Assembly: GCA_903879715.1 (NCBI GenBank)
Contig: CAIRMR010000066.1
Span: 1-42,792 of the forward strand
Length of the DNA: 42,792 bases
Reading direction: 5' to 3'
Source: an uncultured Bacteroidales bacterium
GTDB taxonomy: Bacteria; Bacteroidota; Bacteroidia; Bacteroidales; UBA4417
The first letter of the stretch is position 1, and each line of letters begins with the position of its first letter. Positions 8,001-15,022 of this stretch are shown here, piece after piece. Below the pieces are notes generated by a model. The model did no database searches. It saw nothing but the letters and a program-made list of their open reading frames with translations, and was not told where the DNA came from. The translations under genes and the position numbers were made by a program.

Positions 8001-8416
8001 GTAATACCGGTTCGGGAAAGATGAGGAAAGGCGAAGGCATCATGAGCCTTTCACGTGATTTCTTTTATGCCGGAGTACCTGGTATTATTATGACTTCCTG
8101 GGCTGTTGAAGATCGTTCGGGGGTAAAACTTATGGAAAACTTTTACAAGTATATTGCCCAGGGCAAACCGCGCCATGAGGCATTGCGCCTGGCTAAAATT
8201 GAATACCTCGAAAATTGCGACAAACTTACATCTCATCCTCACTACTGGGCTGCTTATATGAATGTTGGAGATATCAGCCCGCTTCGGGGATTTGGTAAAA
8301 AAACTACTCCTTTTTCAATTTACGGAGCTGCCGCGACTCTTTTCTGTTTAGCTTTATTACTGCTGGTATATTTGATAAGAAAGAAGACCAGAAACAAACG
8401 CAGTAGCGATATTTAG
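5084..8416 (+). CDS. TPR-CHAT lipoprotein, predicted caspase-like protease
   Basis: A 1110-residue protein. The start at 5084 gives a lipoprotein signal peptide (MKSPLALF... to LWSC, lipid-anchored Cys24); an earlier in-frame ATG at 4979 lies in the upstream terminator and spoils the signal. About eight to ten TPRs fill residues 30-500 (motifs such as LNMGVIYIYTSDFEKAQSYF). A helical linker follows, then a CHAT domain from about 730 to 1065. Its catalytic pair is intact: His925 in HLAMHT and Cys973 in LSACNTG, with the downstream HPHYWAAYMNVGD block. A transmembrane helix (about 1078-1100) and a basic tail end the chain. CHAT domains are caspase-family cysteine peptidases; TPRs usually bind the trigger or substrate. 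The double anchor would put TPRs and protease in the periplasm. Proximity to the sigma/anti-sigma pairs suggests a role in envelope signalling, but this is inference. Confidence 0.9.
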   Translation: MKSPLALFCFSFLIFTGLWALWSCDNNTPGNSNLNKVPDLVVAEQLKNRSSYDSAIIFYRKAADNHLKNRQYADWVKGVSGLIDCLKAKGNKEEAMRTADQALEIAKARIDTSANLYNNLIHKKAGLFSDNRQFDQATALFNRNIRVYSSRSAPPDTGLAMAFNGMGTVNLLQNKYNEAIEEYYKAIEVYEKTSHTRNVNYTGTLQNIGIVYSMTGNYEKAEQYFLKSLKVNQDLLKSKDPRLAALYLNMGRFYQIVRNDLKAIEYMKQAENIYLSQNQSNSITAGSLFLNMGVIYIYTSDFEKAQSYFNKSLEIILAKAPGNKADLLTLYLNMGFIAEKKSEYTSSKNYYLKGLSIGDKLPNSVKVLRGLANVSFKMSDKTNANAYYKMALQKSIEMYGEEHPETALTYLRYGDFLSGTGEKQALLYLKKSLDIYKNSFGNVNIDVSTAYNYIGSYYSRIHDFKKALSYFQFSLIAGFPSFTSNNISDNPEISSDNLNDNLLKPLTYKATALLSLYLSDTTRTDLLKDCVASYTLSLKMIEMLRSTYQDENSKLFISENEKTTFTNALLSQVKLYYKTQNPAALDEAFSLSEKGKSAVLLSHLRDKEAKSIGRIPENLLNQDASLKSEIYFYNKQIHDQKITTNPDDAKIKMWNSRIFDLSRKQDELIKSIEKNYPAYYNLKYDNSVISINDIQKKLSPEQAIIEFTLTDSTLYTFAITSSSKQLVNTSIDSSFFTNLQILRAQLSGKDFNNYTAADFKAFVNSSYDLYRKLLSPIQELIKGKELIIIPDGELGYLSFDILLTSLPGLSKPSYRKLPYLIKESAISYAPSATTFFDELNRKNIKNNGRILAFGPDYGPDNTVLNQKDENGKLSENALANLTNTRDEIKNLKEYFNVKAYLGKEATETTFKKTAADYRVLHLAMHTVINNENPLYSKLIFSRQKGDTTDDGMLNASELITMELHADMAVLSACNTGSGKMRKGEGIMSLSRDFFYAGVPGIIMTSWAVEDRSGVKLMENFYKYIAQGKPRHEALRLAKIEYLENCDKLTSHPHYWAAYMNVGDISPLRGFGKKTTPFSIYGAAATLFCLALLLLVYLIRKKTRNKRSSDI

Positions 8417-8461
8417 ATTGCATCACAGACCCCGCAATTCCAATGAAATCCTAAGCGTAAA

Positions 8462-8545
8462 GTCTCAAACTCCAAATTTAAAATTTAGTCTTATAACCAA
8501 TCCTTCCTTTGGTTTTGGAATTTGAATCTTGGAATTTGGAATTTC
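8462..8545. repeat. Dispersed TTTGGAATTT-type repeat
   Basis: The 200-base gap before mutS2 carries short, partly palindromic words such as CTCCAAATTTAAAATTTAG and GGAATTTGAATCTTGG followed by AATTTGGAATTTCC. The reverse complement of 8512-8545 closely resembles 42551-42579 near the other end of the window (about 26 of 28 bases by eye). It is a low-complexity, dispersed intergenic sequence and no function is known to me. Confidence 0.55.
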
Positions 8546-8596
8546 CGTGTGCTCCAACTTATCCCATTATCATTATATTCATAGGTTGATTTTGCG

Positions 8597-8604
8597 TAAT
8601 TTTG
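8597..8604 (+). promoter_or_regulatory. Candidate -7 promoter element of mutS2
   Basis: TAATTTTG fits TAnnTTTG exactly and lies 13 bases ahead of the GTG start at 8618, implying a very short leader, which is common in this phylum. No TTTG was found at the usual distance upstream, so the call rests on the -7 element alone. Confidence 0.45.
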
Positions 8605-8617
8605 TAAAAAAATAATT

Positions 8618-11038
8618 GTGATTTCACCCTCAAACTTCGAAGAAAAAACCGGTTTTAATGTTATCAGGCGTATGCTTGACGGTTATTGCCAGGGCGAAGG
8701 TGGTAAATCGCGCGTTGCCAACATCAGGTTTAACAACAATCCTGAATTGTTAAACAATGAGCTTAATGTTACGGAAGAGTTCCGTACTATGTTGCTTACT
8801 GTTTTCGGATACCCCGCTTCGGAATATTTCGACCTGGTAGAAGAACTCAATCACATTCTTATACCAGGCACATTTCTGGCGGCAGAGTCGCTTTTACTTT
8901 TGCGGACATCCTATTCGGCGTATATCAACTGTAAAACCTTTATTTCAGAAACATCAGCCAATACCTTCCCTCATCTTCATTCGCTGATTGCAGGGCAATA
9001 TATTGAACCGGGAATTCTGTCGGGCATTAACCGGGTTCTCGATATCGAAGGCAACATCCGCGACAATGCCTCTCCTACCCTGCTCGAAATCAGGAAAAGC
9101 CTTTCGAGGATGATTCACATGATTGACAAAAAGATTGCGCAGGCTCTTACGCAGGCCAAACTCGACAAATATGTTCCTGCCGATACCGAAATTGCTATCC
9201 GCGATGGAAGGGCCGTAATTCCTGTAAATTCATCAAATAAACGCAAGATAAGCGGAGTGATCATCGATGAATCTGCAACCGGTCAAACATCCTATATTGA
9301 ACCAACGGAGGTTTTCGAACTCAGGAACAGCATCCGCGAACTGGAACTGGCCGAAAGGAGAGAAATCATTAAAATACTTATTGAACTGGCCGATGAATTA
9401 CGCCCGTATATTCAATTACTGAAAGACTCTCTTGACTTTTTGGGACACCTCGATTTTCTCAGGGCCAAAGCTTTGCTGGCAATCGAAACCGGATCGCTGA
9501 AACCTGTATTGCACAACCAGCAGTCATTCAGCTGGATACAAGCCCGGCATCCGCTGCTGATGCTTTCGCTGAAGAAACAGAAACGTGAGATAGTACCTTC
9601 AAATGTCTCTTTAGATTCATCCAACAGGATACTTATTATTTCGGGACCTAATGCAGGCGGAAAATCGGTATTGCTAAAAACAGTAGGATTACTGCAATAC
9701 ATGCTGCAATGTGGTTTATTGATACCTGTGCTTGACACTTCTGATGCAGGTATTTTCGACAACCTTTTTATAGATATTGGTGATCAGCAATCCATTGAAA
9801 ATGATTTGAGTACATACAGCAGCCATTTACTGAATATCAAAAACCTATTAGGATATGCGGATCATTCCACCCTATTCCTTATCGATGAATTTGGAGCCGG
9901 AACTGAACCTCAGTCCGGAGGAGCAATTGCCGAGGCTGTTCTCGAAACATTGAATGATAAAAAATCATATGGCGTTGTTACCACCCATTATGCCAATCTG
10001 AAACTGCTTGCTTCCAACCATTCGGGATTCCTGAACGGAGCCATGCTTTACGATACCAAACACATGAAACCGCTATTTGTGCTTAAAACCGGCAGACCTG
10101 GCAGTTCGTTTGCTTTTGAAATTGCAACAAACATTGCTTTCCCGAAAGAAGTACTCGAAAAAGCAGGAGAAAAAGTAGGTCACGCCAAACTCGATTTCGA
10201 TAAGCAGATGCAGGATCTTGAAGCCGAAAAGCTGGAGTTAAGCCTGAAAGAAAAGCAGCTTCAGCAGGCGGATGAAATGCTCACCGGGCTTATAAATCGC
10301 TACTCATCCCTCAAAGAAGATCTGGATAATAAAAAGAAAGAAATTCTCGAAAAAGCCAGTAACGAGGCAAAGTCAATTTTGAATAAGTCGAACCAGATTA
10401 TTGAAAAAACCATACGCGAAATAAAACAGTCGCAGGCTGATGCATCGCGGACAAAACAATTACGGACCGAAATAAAGGAATTTACTGAGAAGATTGTCGA
10501 AATTCCTCTTGTTGGTCCAATTATTGAAAAAGAAGAAGAAGTAATGCCTCCCGAAAAAGCAACAGGGAAACCTGTTGTTAAAGGTAGCCGTGTCCGAATG
10601 ATTGGTCAGCACGAATCAGGCGAAGTGGTCGATATTCATGGAAATGATGTTACTGTAGCTTTTAGCACAATTACATTAAAAGTCAAATCTGAAAACCTGG
10701 AAGTACTCCAGGCAAACGCACCGGTTAAGAAACAAATTAACCGTGGATACGCCTATCAGAATATGGTGAATGATATGAATGCCCGGACAGCTAATTTCCG
10801 AATCACCATTGATGTAAGAGGAAAGCGGGCTGACGAAACCGAAACGCTTATTCAACGCTATATAGACGAAGCCATTATGCTTCATGTTTCCGAAGTAAGC
10901 ATTTTACATGGAAAAGGGAACGGTGTGCTGCGTAGTATTATCCGCAATTACCTTGGCGGCATTCCTGAGGTGAAACAATTTTCGGATGCTTCTCTTGAAA
11001 CAGGTGGTTCCGGCATTACATTAGTGACATTAAAATAA
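8618..11038 (+). CDS. mutS2: MutS2-family ATPase/nuclease
   Basis: An 806-residue MutS2. In the family these proteins bind branched DNA and limit recombination, and in some bacteria they split collided ribosomes. The MutS core has a Walker A GPNAGGKS at about 343-350 and a Walker B LFLIDEFGAGTEP from about 418. A long charged coiled coil covers about 510-640. The C-terminal Smr domain (about 726-806) has DVRGKRADE and HGKGNGVLR, the motifs expected for the nuclease. There is no mismatch-recognition domain, which separates it from MutS1. The start is GTG; the N-terminal sequence ISPSNFEEKTGF fits the start region of Bacteroidota homologues. It is followed after 45 bases by the thioredoxin gene on the same strand. 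Confidence 0.95.
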   Translation: MISPSNFEEKTGFNVIRRMLDGYCQGEGGKSRVANIRFNNNPELLNNELNVTEEFRTMLLTVFGYPASEYFDLVEELNHILIPGTFLAAESLLLLRTSYSAYINCKTFISETSANTFPHLHSLIAGQYIEPGILSGINRVLDIEGNIRDNASPTLLEIRKSLSRMIHMIDKKIAQALTQAKLDKYVPADTEIAIRDGRAVIPVNSSNKRKISGVIIDESATGQTSYIEPTEVFELRNSIRELELAERREIIKILIELADELRPYIQLLKDSLDFLGHLDFLRAKALLAIETGSLKPVLHNQQSFSWIQARHPLLMLSLKKQKREIVPSNVSLDSSNRILIISGPNAGGKSVLLKTVGLLQYMLQCGLLIPVLDTSDAGIFDNLFIDIGDQQSIENDLSTYSSHLLNIKNLLGYADHSTLFLIDEFGAGTEPQSGGAIAEAVLETLNDKKSYGVVTTHYANLKLLASNHSGFLNGAMLYDTKHMKPLFVLKTGRPGSSFAFEIATNIAFPKEVLEKAGEKVGHAKLDFDKQMQDLEAEKLELSLKEKQLQQADEMLTGLINRYSSLKEDLDNKKKEILEKASNEAKSILNKSNQIIEKTIREIKQSQADASRTKQLRTEIKEFTEKIVEIPLVGPIIEKEEEVMPPEKATGKPVVKGSRVRMIGQHESGEVVDIHGNDVTVAFSTITLKVKSENLEVLQANAPVKKQINRGYAYQNMVNDMNARTANFRITIDVRGKRADETETLIQRYIDEAIMLHVSEVSILHGKGNGVLRSIIRNYLGGIPEVKQFSDASLETGGSGITLVTLK

Positions 11039-11083
11039 CTGTAGCAAAAATCCCATAGTTTTAAACCCTATAAACTTTTTATA

Positions 11084-11488
11084 ATGAAAAAAGCCTTCAT
11101 AATTTCTGTACTTTTTACTTCGGTAATTTTATCTATGACAGCATGTAAATCAGGTTCATCAGATAAAAATATTATCACACTGACAACCTCAAATTTTGTG
11201 GACGAAACGTCGAAGGGAGTTGTGATGGTTGATTTCTGGGCTTCATGGTGTATGCCTTGTAAAGCCATGGCTCCGGTTATCGAGGAAATTGCAGGCCAAA
11301 CTAAAGGAAAAGTAAAAGTGGGCAAGGTTGATATTGATGCCAACGGACCATTGGCAAATCAATACGGAATACAAGCCATCCCTACAATACTTATTTTAAA
11401 AGATGGCCAGGTAGTTGAAACATTGGTGGGTGTTCAATCTAAAGCTGCGCTTGTTAATGCGCTTTCAAAATATGTGACGTTGCAGTAA
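11084..11488 (+). CDS. Thioredoxin-like lipoprotein
   Basis: A 134-residue thioredoxin-fold protein with a lipoprotein signal peptide: a hydrophobic stretch at 4-18, lipobox LSMTAC, lipidated Cys21. The active site is WCMPC (Cys56 and Cys59) instead of the usual WCGPC. The cis-proline loop AIPTILIL and the helix after the active site are intact. It should act as a membrane-tethered periplasmic thiol-disulfide exchanger, possibly keeping secreted proteins or cytochrome-maturation substrates reduced. The Gly-to-Met change between the cysteines may alter redox potential. It follows mutS2 closely and could be cotranscribed. No dedicated electron donor is encoded next to it. Confidence 0.9.
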   Translation: MKKAFIISVLFTSVILSMTACKSGSSDKNIITLTTSNFVDETSKGVVMVDFWASWCMPCKAMAPVIEEIAGQTKGKVKVGKVDIDANGPLANQYGIQAIPTILILKDGQVVETLVGVQSKAALVNALSKYVTLQ

Positions 11489-11658
11489 TTTGTATAGATA
11501 AAGGAACTAATAGTTAAAAAATTGATTTAAGAACAAAGATTAACGATTGTTGATTTTAGATGTCAGATGAACTTTTATCGATTTCCTAAATCTTGAAAAA
11601 TCGCAAATTAAAATTCCTTGTTCGTAAATCAACAAGCAACTGTTACACAATATCACTT

Positions 11659-12024
11659 TTAAAGTTTTCCGGACATTTCATTAAAAAGAGCTTTTTCTTT
11701 TCGTGAAAAACCGGCCACAATAAGATTGTATGATTCGTCAATCCATTGTTTCAGAAGAGTTTCGGAAATGGTACCGTCAATCATTACCGTGTTCCAGTGA
11801 ATTTTACTCATATGATATCCGGGTAAAACGCTGGGATACTGTCCCCTGAGTTCAATTATTTTTTCGGGAGAATTTTTAACATTCATCGAAAAAGCATCAA
11901 CAAGATCCGTGAGCAGGAACATTTTGCCTGCGACTTTAAACACCAGTGTGGATTCATCGAAAGGGAAGCTTTCGGTAACGGCAGGCTTACGGATACAATA
12001 ATCCCGCAATTCTTCGATATTCAT
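11659..12024 (-). CDS. MmcQ/YjbR family protein
   Basis: A 121-residue protein of the MmcQ/YjbR family, small proteins with a CyaY-like fold whose role is not settled; some are described as DNA-binding. Family features seen are the N-terminal LRDYCIRKPAVTESFPFDE, KMFLLTD, and the central YHMSKIHWNTV, with a C-terminal helical LIDESY-type segment. Length is usual for the family. It stands alone on the minus strand, facing the thioredoxin gene tail to tail. A TAATTTTG -7-like element on the minus strand at 12043-12050 lies about 19 bases before the start, giving a short leader. Confidence 0.88.
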   Translation of the reverse strand: MNIEELRDYCIRKPAVTESFPFDESTLVFKVAGKMFLLTDLVDAFSMNVKNSPEKIIELRGQYPSVLPGYHMSKIHWNTVMIDGTISETLLKQWIDESYNLIVAGFSRKEKALFNEMSGKL

Positions 12025-12042
12025 CGCATATGTTTAAGACCT

Positions 12043-12050
12043 CAAAATTA
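12043..12050 (-). promoter_or_regulatory. Candidate -7 promoter element of the yjbR-type gene
   Basis: CAAAATTA on the plus strand reads TAATTTTG on the minus strand, an exact TAnnTTTG match ahead of the start at 12024. No TTTG (CAAA on the plus strand) is found at 19-21 bases; the nearest, at 12062-12065, is only 11 bases away, so confidence is limited. Confidence 0.4.
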
Positions 12051-12127
12051 AGCATTTATATCAAATGTTAACTCCTGTTGTTACTAAAAATGCATTATTT
12101 GTACATGAATTAACAATTAAATGATTG

Positions 12128-12135
12128 TATCTTTG
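12128..12135 (+). promoter_or_regulatory. Candidate -7 promoter element of the carboxyltransferase gene
   Basis: TATCTTTG matches TAnnTTTG and lies 60 bases before the start at 12196. A TTTG is present at 12098-12101, but the 26-base spacer is longer than usual. The leader downstream contains CCGCCGCAGGGCGG, a short G/C hairpin at about 12152-12165. Confidence 0.45.
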
Positions 12136-12195
12136 CCCGCTTATGATTAATCCGCCGCAGGGCGGAACAACGTATTATTCACAAACCAAAAACCT

Positions 12196-13743
12196 ATGTC
12201 CTTAAGCTCCAAATCATCCGATCTGAAACGTAGAATGCAGGAAGCGTTGCGTGGCGGTGGTGATAAAGCCATCCAAAAACAAAAAGCCACCGGAAAGCTT
12301 ACAGCCCGCGAACGAATTATCGCTTTGCTGGATGCAAAGTCATTTCACGAATACGATCTGTTTGTTGAACATGCCGGTCGCGATTTCGAAATGAGCGACA
12401 AATACCTTCCAGGCGATGGCGTAATTACCGGAACCGGAACCATCAACAATTATCCTGTATGTATTTTCGCCCAGGATTTTACAGTTGCCGGCGGTTCACT
12501 TGGCTATATGCATGCCAAAAAGATCACCAAAATCATGGATCACGCCATGAAACTTAAGATTCCGCTTATCGGGATTAATGATTCAGGCGGAGCCCGTATT
12601 CAGGAAGGTGTAAACTCACTGGCAGGCTATGGTGAAATATTTTACCGTAACACTCAGGCATCCGGTGTTATTCCTCAGATTTCGGTAATCCTTGGGCCTT
12701 GCGCCGGAGGTGCGGTATATTCACCGGCATTGACAGATTTTGTTTTTGTGGTTGATAAAATATCCAAGATGTTTATCACCGGTCCGGAAGTTATAAAAAC
12801 TGTACTCGGCGAAGAGATATCAATGGAAGAATTAGGCGGCGCACGCGTTCAGGCCGAGATAACCGGCAATGTGCATTTCTTTGCCGAAAGTGAAATTGAA
12901 TGTTTCGAGCAAATTAAAAAACTATGCAGTTTCATTCCATGGAACAACCTGAAGAAAGCTGATCCTTTCCCAAAGAAACCACCCCGTGTACGCCAATACA
13001 GTTTGGATAAAGTATTCCCTACCAATCCGCGTCAGCCTTATGATGTAAAAGATGTAATCCGTGGTATCTGCGATGATTCTGACTTCCTCGAAGTTATGGA
13101 TTTATTTGCTCAGAATATTGTAATCGGCTTTGCCCGCATGAATGGATACACAGTTGGATTTGTTGCTAACCAACCTCTGGTACTCGCAGGAGTTCTCGAT
13201 GTTGACTCCAGCGATAAGGCAGCCCGGTTTATCCGCTACTGCGACGCCTTCAGTATTCCACTGGTCACTTTGGTCGATTTACCAGGTTACCTGCCAGGTG
13301 TTGACCAGGAACATGCCGGTGTAATCCGCCATGGAGCTAAAGTACTTTATGCTTATAGCGAAGCAACTGTACCGAAAATAACAGTTATTACACGCAAAGC
13401 GTATGGCGGAGGATATATAGCCATGTGCTCCAGCCATTTACGTGCCGACTTTGTTTTTGCATGGCCAACAGCAGAAATTGCGGTTATGGGTCCTGAAGGC
13501 GCTGCTAATATTATTTTCAGAAATGAAATTAAAGAAGCCGAAAATCCGGAGGAAATGCGCAAACTCAAAATCAAAGAATACAAGGAGAAGTTTGCCAATC
13601 CGTTTGTTGCCGCGGCATATGGATATGTTGATGCGGTAATCAGTCCGGAAGAAACCCGCGATATGGTTATACATGCTCTCGCCATTTCCGCCGATAAAAA
13701 AGTTGACGTTCCTTTGAAAAAACATGGTATCCCACCATTTTAA
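12196..13743 (+). CDS. Acyl-CoA carboxylase carboxyltransferase (propionyl-CoA / methylmalonyl-CoA type)
   Basis: A 515-residue biotin-dependent carboxyltransferase beta-chain. It transfers CO2 between carboxybiotin and an acyl-CoA, most likely propionyl-CoA/methylmalonyl-CoA, in propionate metabolism. Two crotonase-like halves are visible. The N-terminal half has GGSLGYMHAKK and INDSGGARIQEG with the oxyanion-forming GPCAGGAVY. The C-terminal half has LVDLPGYLPGVDQEHAGVIRHGAK and RKAYGGGYIAM. Sequence alone does not separate PccB from the MmdA subunit of the sodium-pumping decarboxylase. The biotin carrier follows on the same strand. Neither a biotin carboxylase nor the membrane subunits OadG/OadB are encoded in the window, so partners must be elsewhere. 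Confidence 0.93.
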   Translation: MSLSSKSSDLKRRMQEALRGGGDKAIQKQKATGKLTARERIIALLDAKSFHEYDLFVEHAGRDFEMSDKYLPGDGVITGTGTINNYPVCIFAQDFTVAGGSLGYMHAKKITKIMDHAMKLKIPLIGINDSGGARIQEGVNSLAGYGEIFYRNTQASGVIPQISVILGPCAGGAVYSPALTDFVFVVDKISKMFITGPEVIKTVLGEEISMEELGGARVQAEITGNVHFFAESEIECFEQIKKLCSFIPWNNLKKADPFPKKPPRVRQYSLDKVFPTNPRQPYDVKDVIRGICDDSDFLEVMDLFAQNIVIGFARMNGYTVGFVANQPLVLAGVLDVDSSDKAARFIRYCDAFSIPLVTLVDLPGYLPGVDQEHAGVIRHGAKVLYAYSEATVPKITVITRKAYGGGYIAMCSSHLRADFVFAWPTAEIAVMGPEGAANIIFRNEIKEAENPEEMRKLKIKEYKEKFANPFVAAAYGYVDAVISPEETRDMVIHALAISADKKVDVPLKKHGIPPF

Positions 13744-13761
13744 TTCACCGGATGTTGTGAC

Positions 13762-13799
13762 CCTGAACTGATATTCATTCCGATAAATATCAGTTCAGG
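13762..13799 (+). promoter_or_regulatory. Strong hairpin between carboxyltransferase and biotin carrier genes
   Basis: A perfect 14-bp stem, CCTGAACTGATATT (13762-13775) with AATATCAGTTCAGG (13786-13799), has a 10-base loop and starts 18 bases after the carboxyltransferase stop. No T-run follows, so it is a poor intrinsic terminator. It may instead be an mRNA stabiliser or processing site that sets the ratio of the two products. Confidence 0.6.
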
Positions 13800-13868
13800 T
13801 ATAACATTGTTCTGATACAGCAATTGCAATACTGCGTTTTTCAATAGTTGTTTTAACTAAAAATAATT

Positions 13869-14252
13869 ATGCCAACAAGCGATAACTCAAAAAGTCTGAA
13901 TTTAAAGGACATAAAACAAGATGAAACATCTGAAAATCTTGACACCGAAGTTTTTCAAACCTTAATGATTGAAGATGTTAAATACAAAACCCGGTTAACA
14001 AAGAAGTTTCTCAGCCGGAAACCCTATGAGCCGATAGATCCAAAAAAAATTCTTGCATTTATTCCCGGAACCATAAAGAAGATTTATTTTACCAAAGGGA
14101 AGAAAGTAAAAGAAGGTGACAAACTTGTTGACCTTGAAGCTATGAAAATGCTGAATAGCATTTTTGCACCTGATAATGGCACTATAGCCGAAATTTATGT
14201 AAAAGAAGGGGATTTGGTTTCCAAAAACCACTTGCTCATGTTGTATAAATAA
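13869..14252 (+). CDS. Biotin carboxyl carrier protein of an acyl-CoA carboxylase/decarboxylase
   Basis: A 127-residue biotin/lipoyl-domain protein. The C-terminal domain (about 60-127) has the biotinylation motif EAMKM, with Lys93 the predicted attachment site, flanked by the paired glycine turns of the barrel (KKVKEGDKL and VKEGDLVSK). The first 58 residues are charged and probably flexible, tethering the biotin arm to its enzymes. It follows the carboxyltransferase gene by 125 bases on the same strand and is its obvious partner. A lipoyl role is unlikely, because AMKM is the biotin signature and lipoyl sites usually read DKA. Confidence 0.92.
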   Translation: MPTSDNSKSLNLKDIKQDETSENLDTEVFQTLMIEDVKYKTRLTKKFLSRKPYEPIDPKKILAFIPGTIKKIYFTKGKKVKEGDKLVDLEAMKMLNSIFAPDNGTIAEIYVKEGDLVSKNHLLMLYK

Positions 14253-14387
14253 AAATAAATACAATCAGAGAGAGAGTTCTGAAAATCAGCTTTCGTTGAA
14301 GCATATAAGAAATAATAATCTTTTAATCCTGACTACCGGAATGAAGATTGAAAGATCTTAGCTCAGAAAGAAGTTTTTTGAACTCTC

Positions 14388-15011
14388 TTATTGTTTCTGC
14401 TCTGTCAGTAAATTATACTCAGTGTTTGTAGTGGCGATAAAACTGTTTATTTCGCTTTTCCCTTCACCTGAATTTGAAGACGTAATAAAAACCGGGGGAA
14501 GCTCTTCCCAATTCTCAGCAAGAATCTTTTTATATTCATCCACATTTCTCCGGACCGCATTGCGTGATATTTTGTCGGCTTTTGTAAATACCAAACAAAA
14601 CGGCAATCCTTCCTCACCCATCCAGTTAATAAGTTCAAGGTCGCTTTTCTGGGGTTCGTGCCGGGTATCGACAAGTATAAAAGTGTAAACTAATGACTGT
14701 CGTTGCAACAGGTATTCGCGAATAATCTTTTCCCAGTTTTTGCGCGATTTTTTCGACACTTTAGCATATCCATATCCAGGAAGATCAACCAGGTACCATG
14801 TGTCTTCATCCACCATATAATAATTCAGTAGCTGGGTTTTACCAGGTGTTGAGGAAGTACGCGCCAGGTTTTTAACCCCGGTAATCATATTGATAAGTGA
14901 TGATTTGCCGACATTCGACCGGCCGAAGAATGCATATTCAGGTAATCGCGCTTGGGGACAGCCTGTTATATCGGCAGCACTTATCATAAAAGCGGCCCTG
15001 CGATTATTCAT
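14388..15011 (-). CDS. engB: Ribosome biogenesis GTPase EngB (YsxC/YihA)
   Basis: A 207-residue TRAFAC-class GTPase needed for late assembly of the large ribosomal subunit. The motifs appear in order: G1 GRSNVGKSS (30-38), G2 region ending GKTQLLNYY, G3 VDLPGYGYAK, G4 TKAD, and G5 SSNSGEGK. The N-terminal AAFMISAADITGCP matches the family start, supporting the ATG at 15011 over the internal one. It is the last gene of a minus-strand operon, 11 bases after the acyltransferase gene, and faces the biotin-carrier gene. Confidence 0.96.
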   Translation of the reverse strand: MNNRRAAFMISAADITGCPQARLPEYAFFGRSNVGKSSLINMITGVKNLARTSSTPGKTQLLNYYMVDEDTWYLVDLPGYGYAKVSKKSRKNWEKIIREYLLQRQSLVYTFILVDTRHEPQKSDLELINWMGEEGLPFCLVFTKADKISRNAVRRNVDEYKKILAENWEELPPVFITSSNSGEGKSEINSFIATTNTEYNLLTEQKQ

Positions 15012-15022
15012 AAAAGTTCAGA

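Noticed and set aside
14253-14387. Terminator between the biotin carrier gene and engB
   Set aside because: Only short or distant pairings (AGAGAGTTC near 14271 with GAACTCTCT near 14380) were found, with no stem plus T-run good enough to call.
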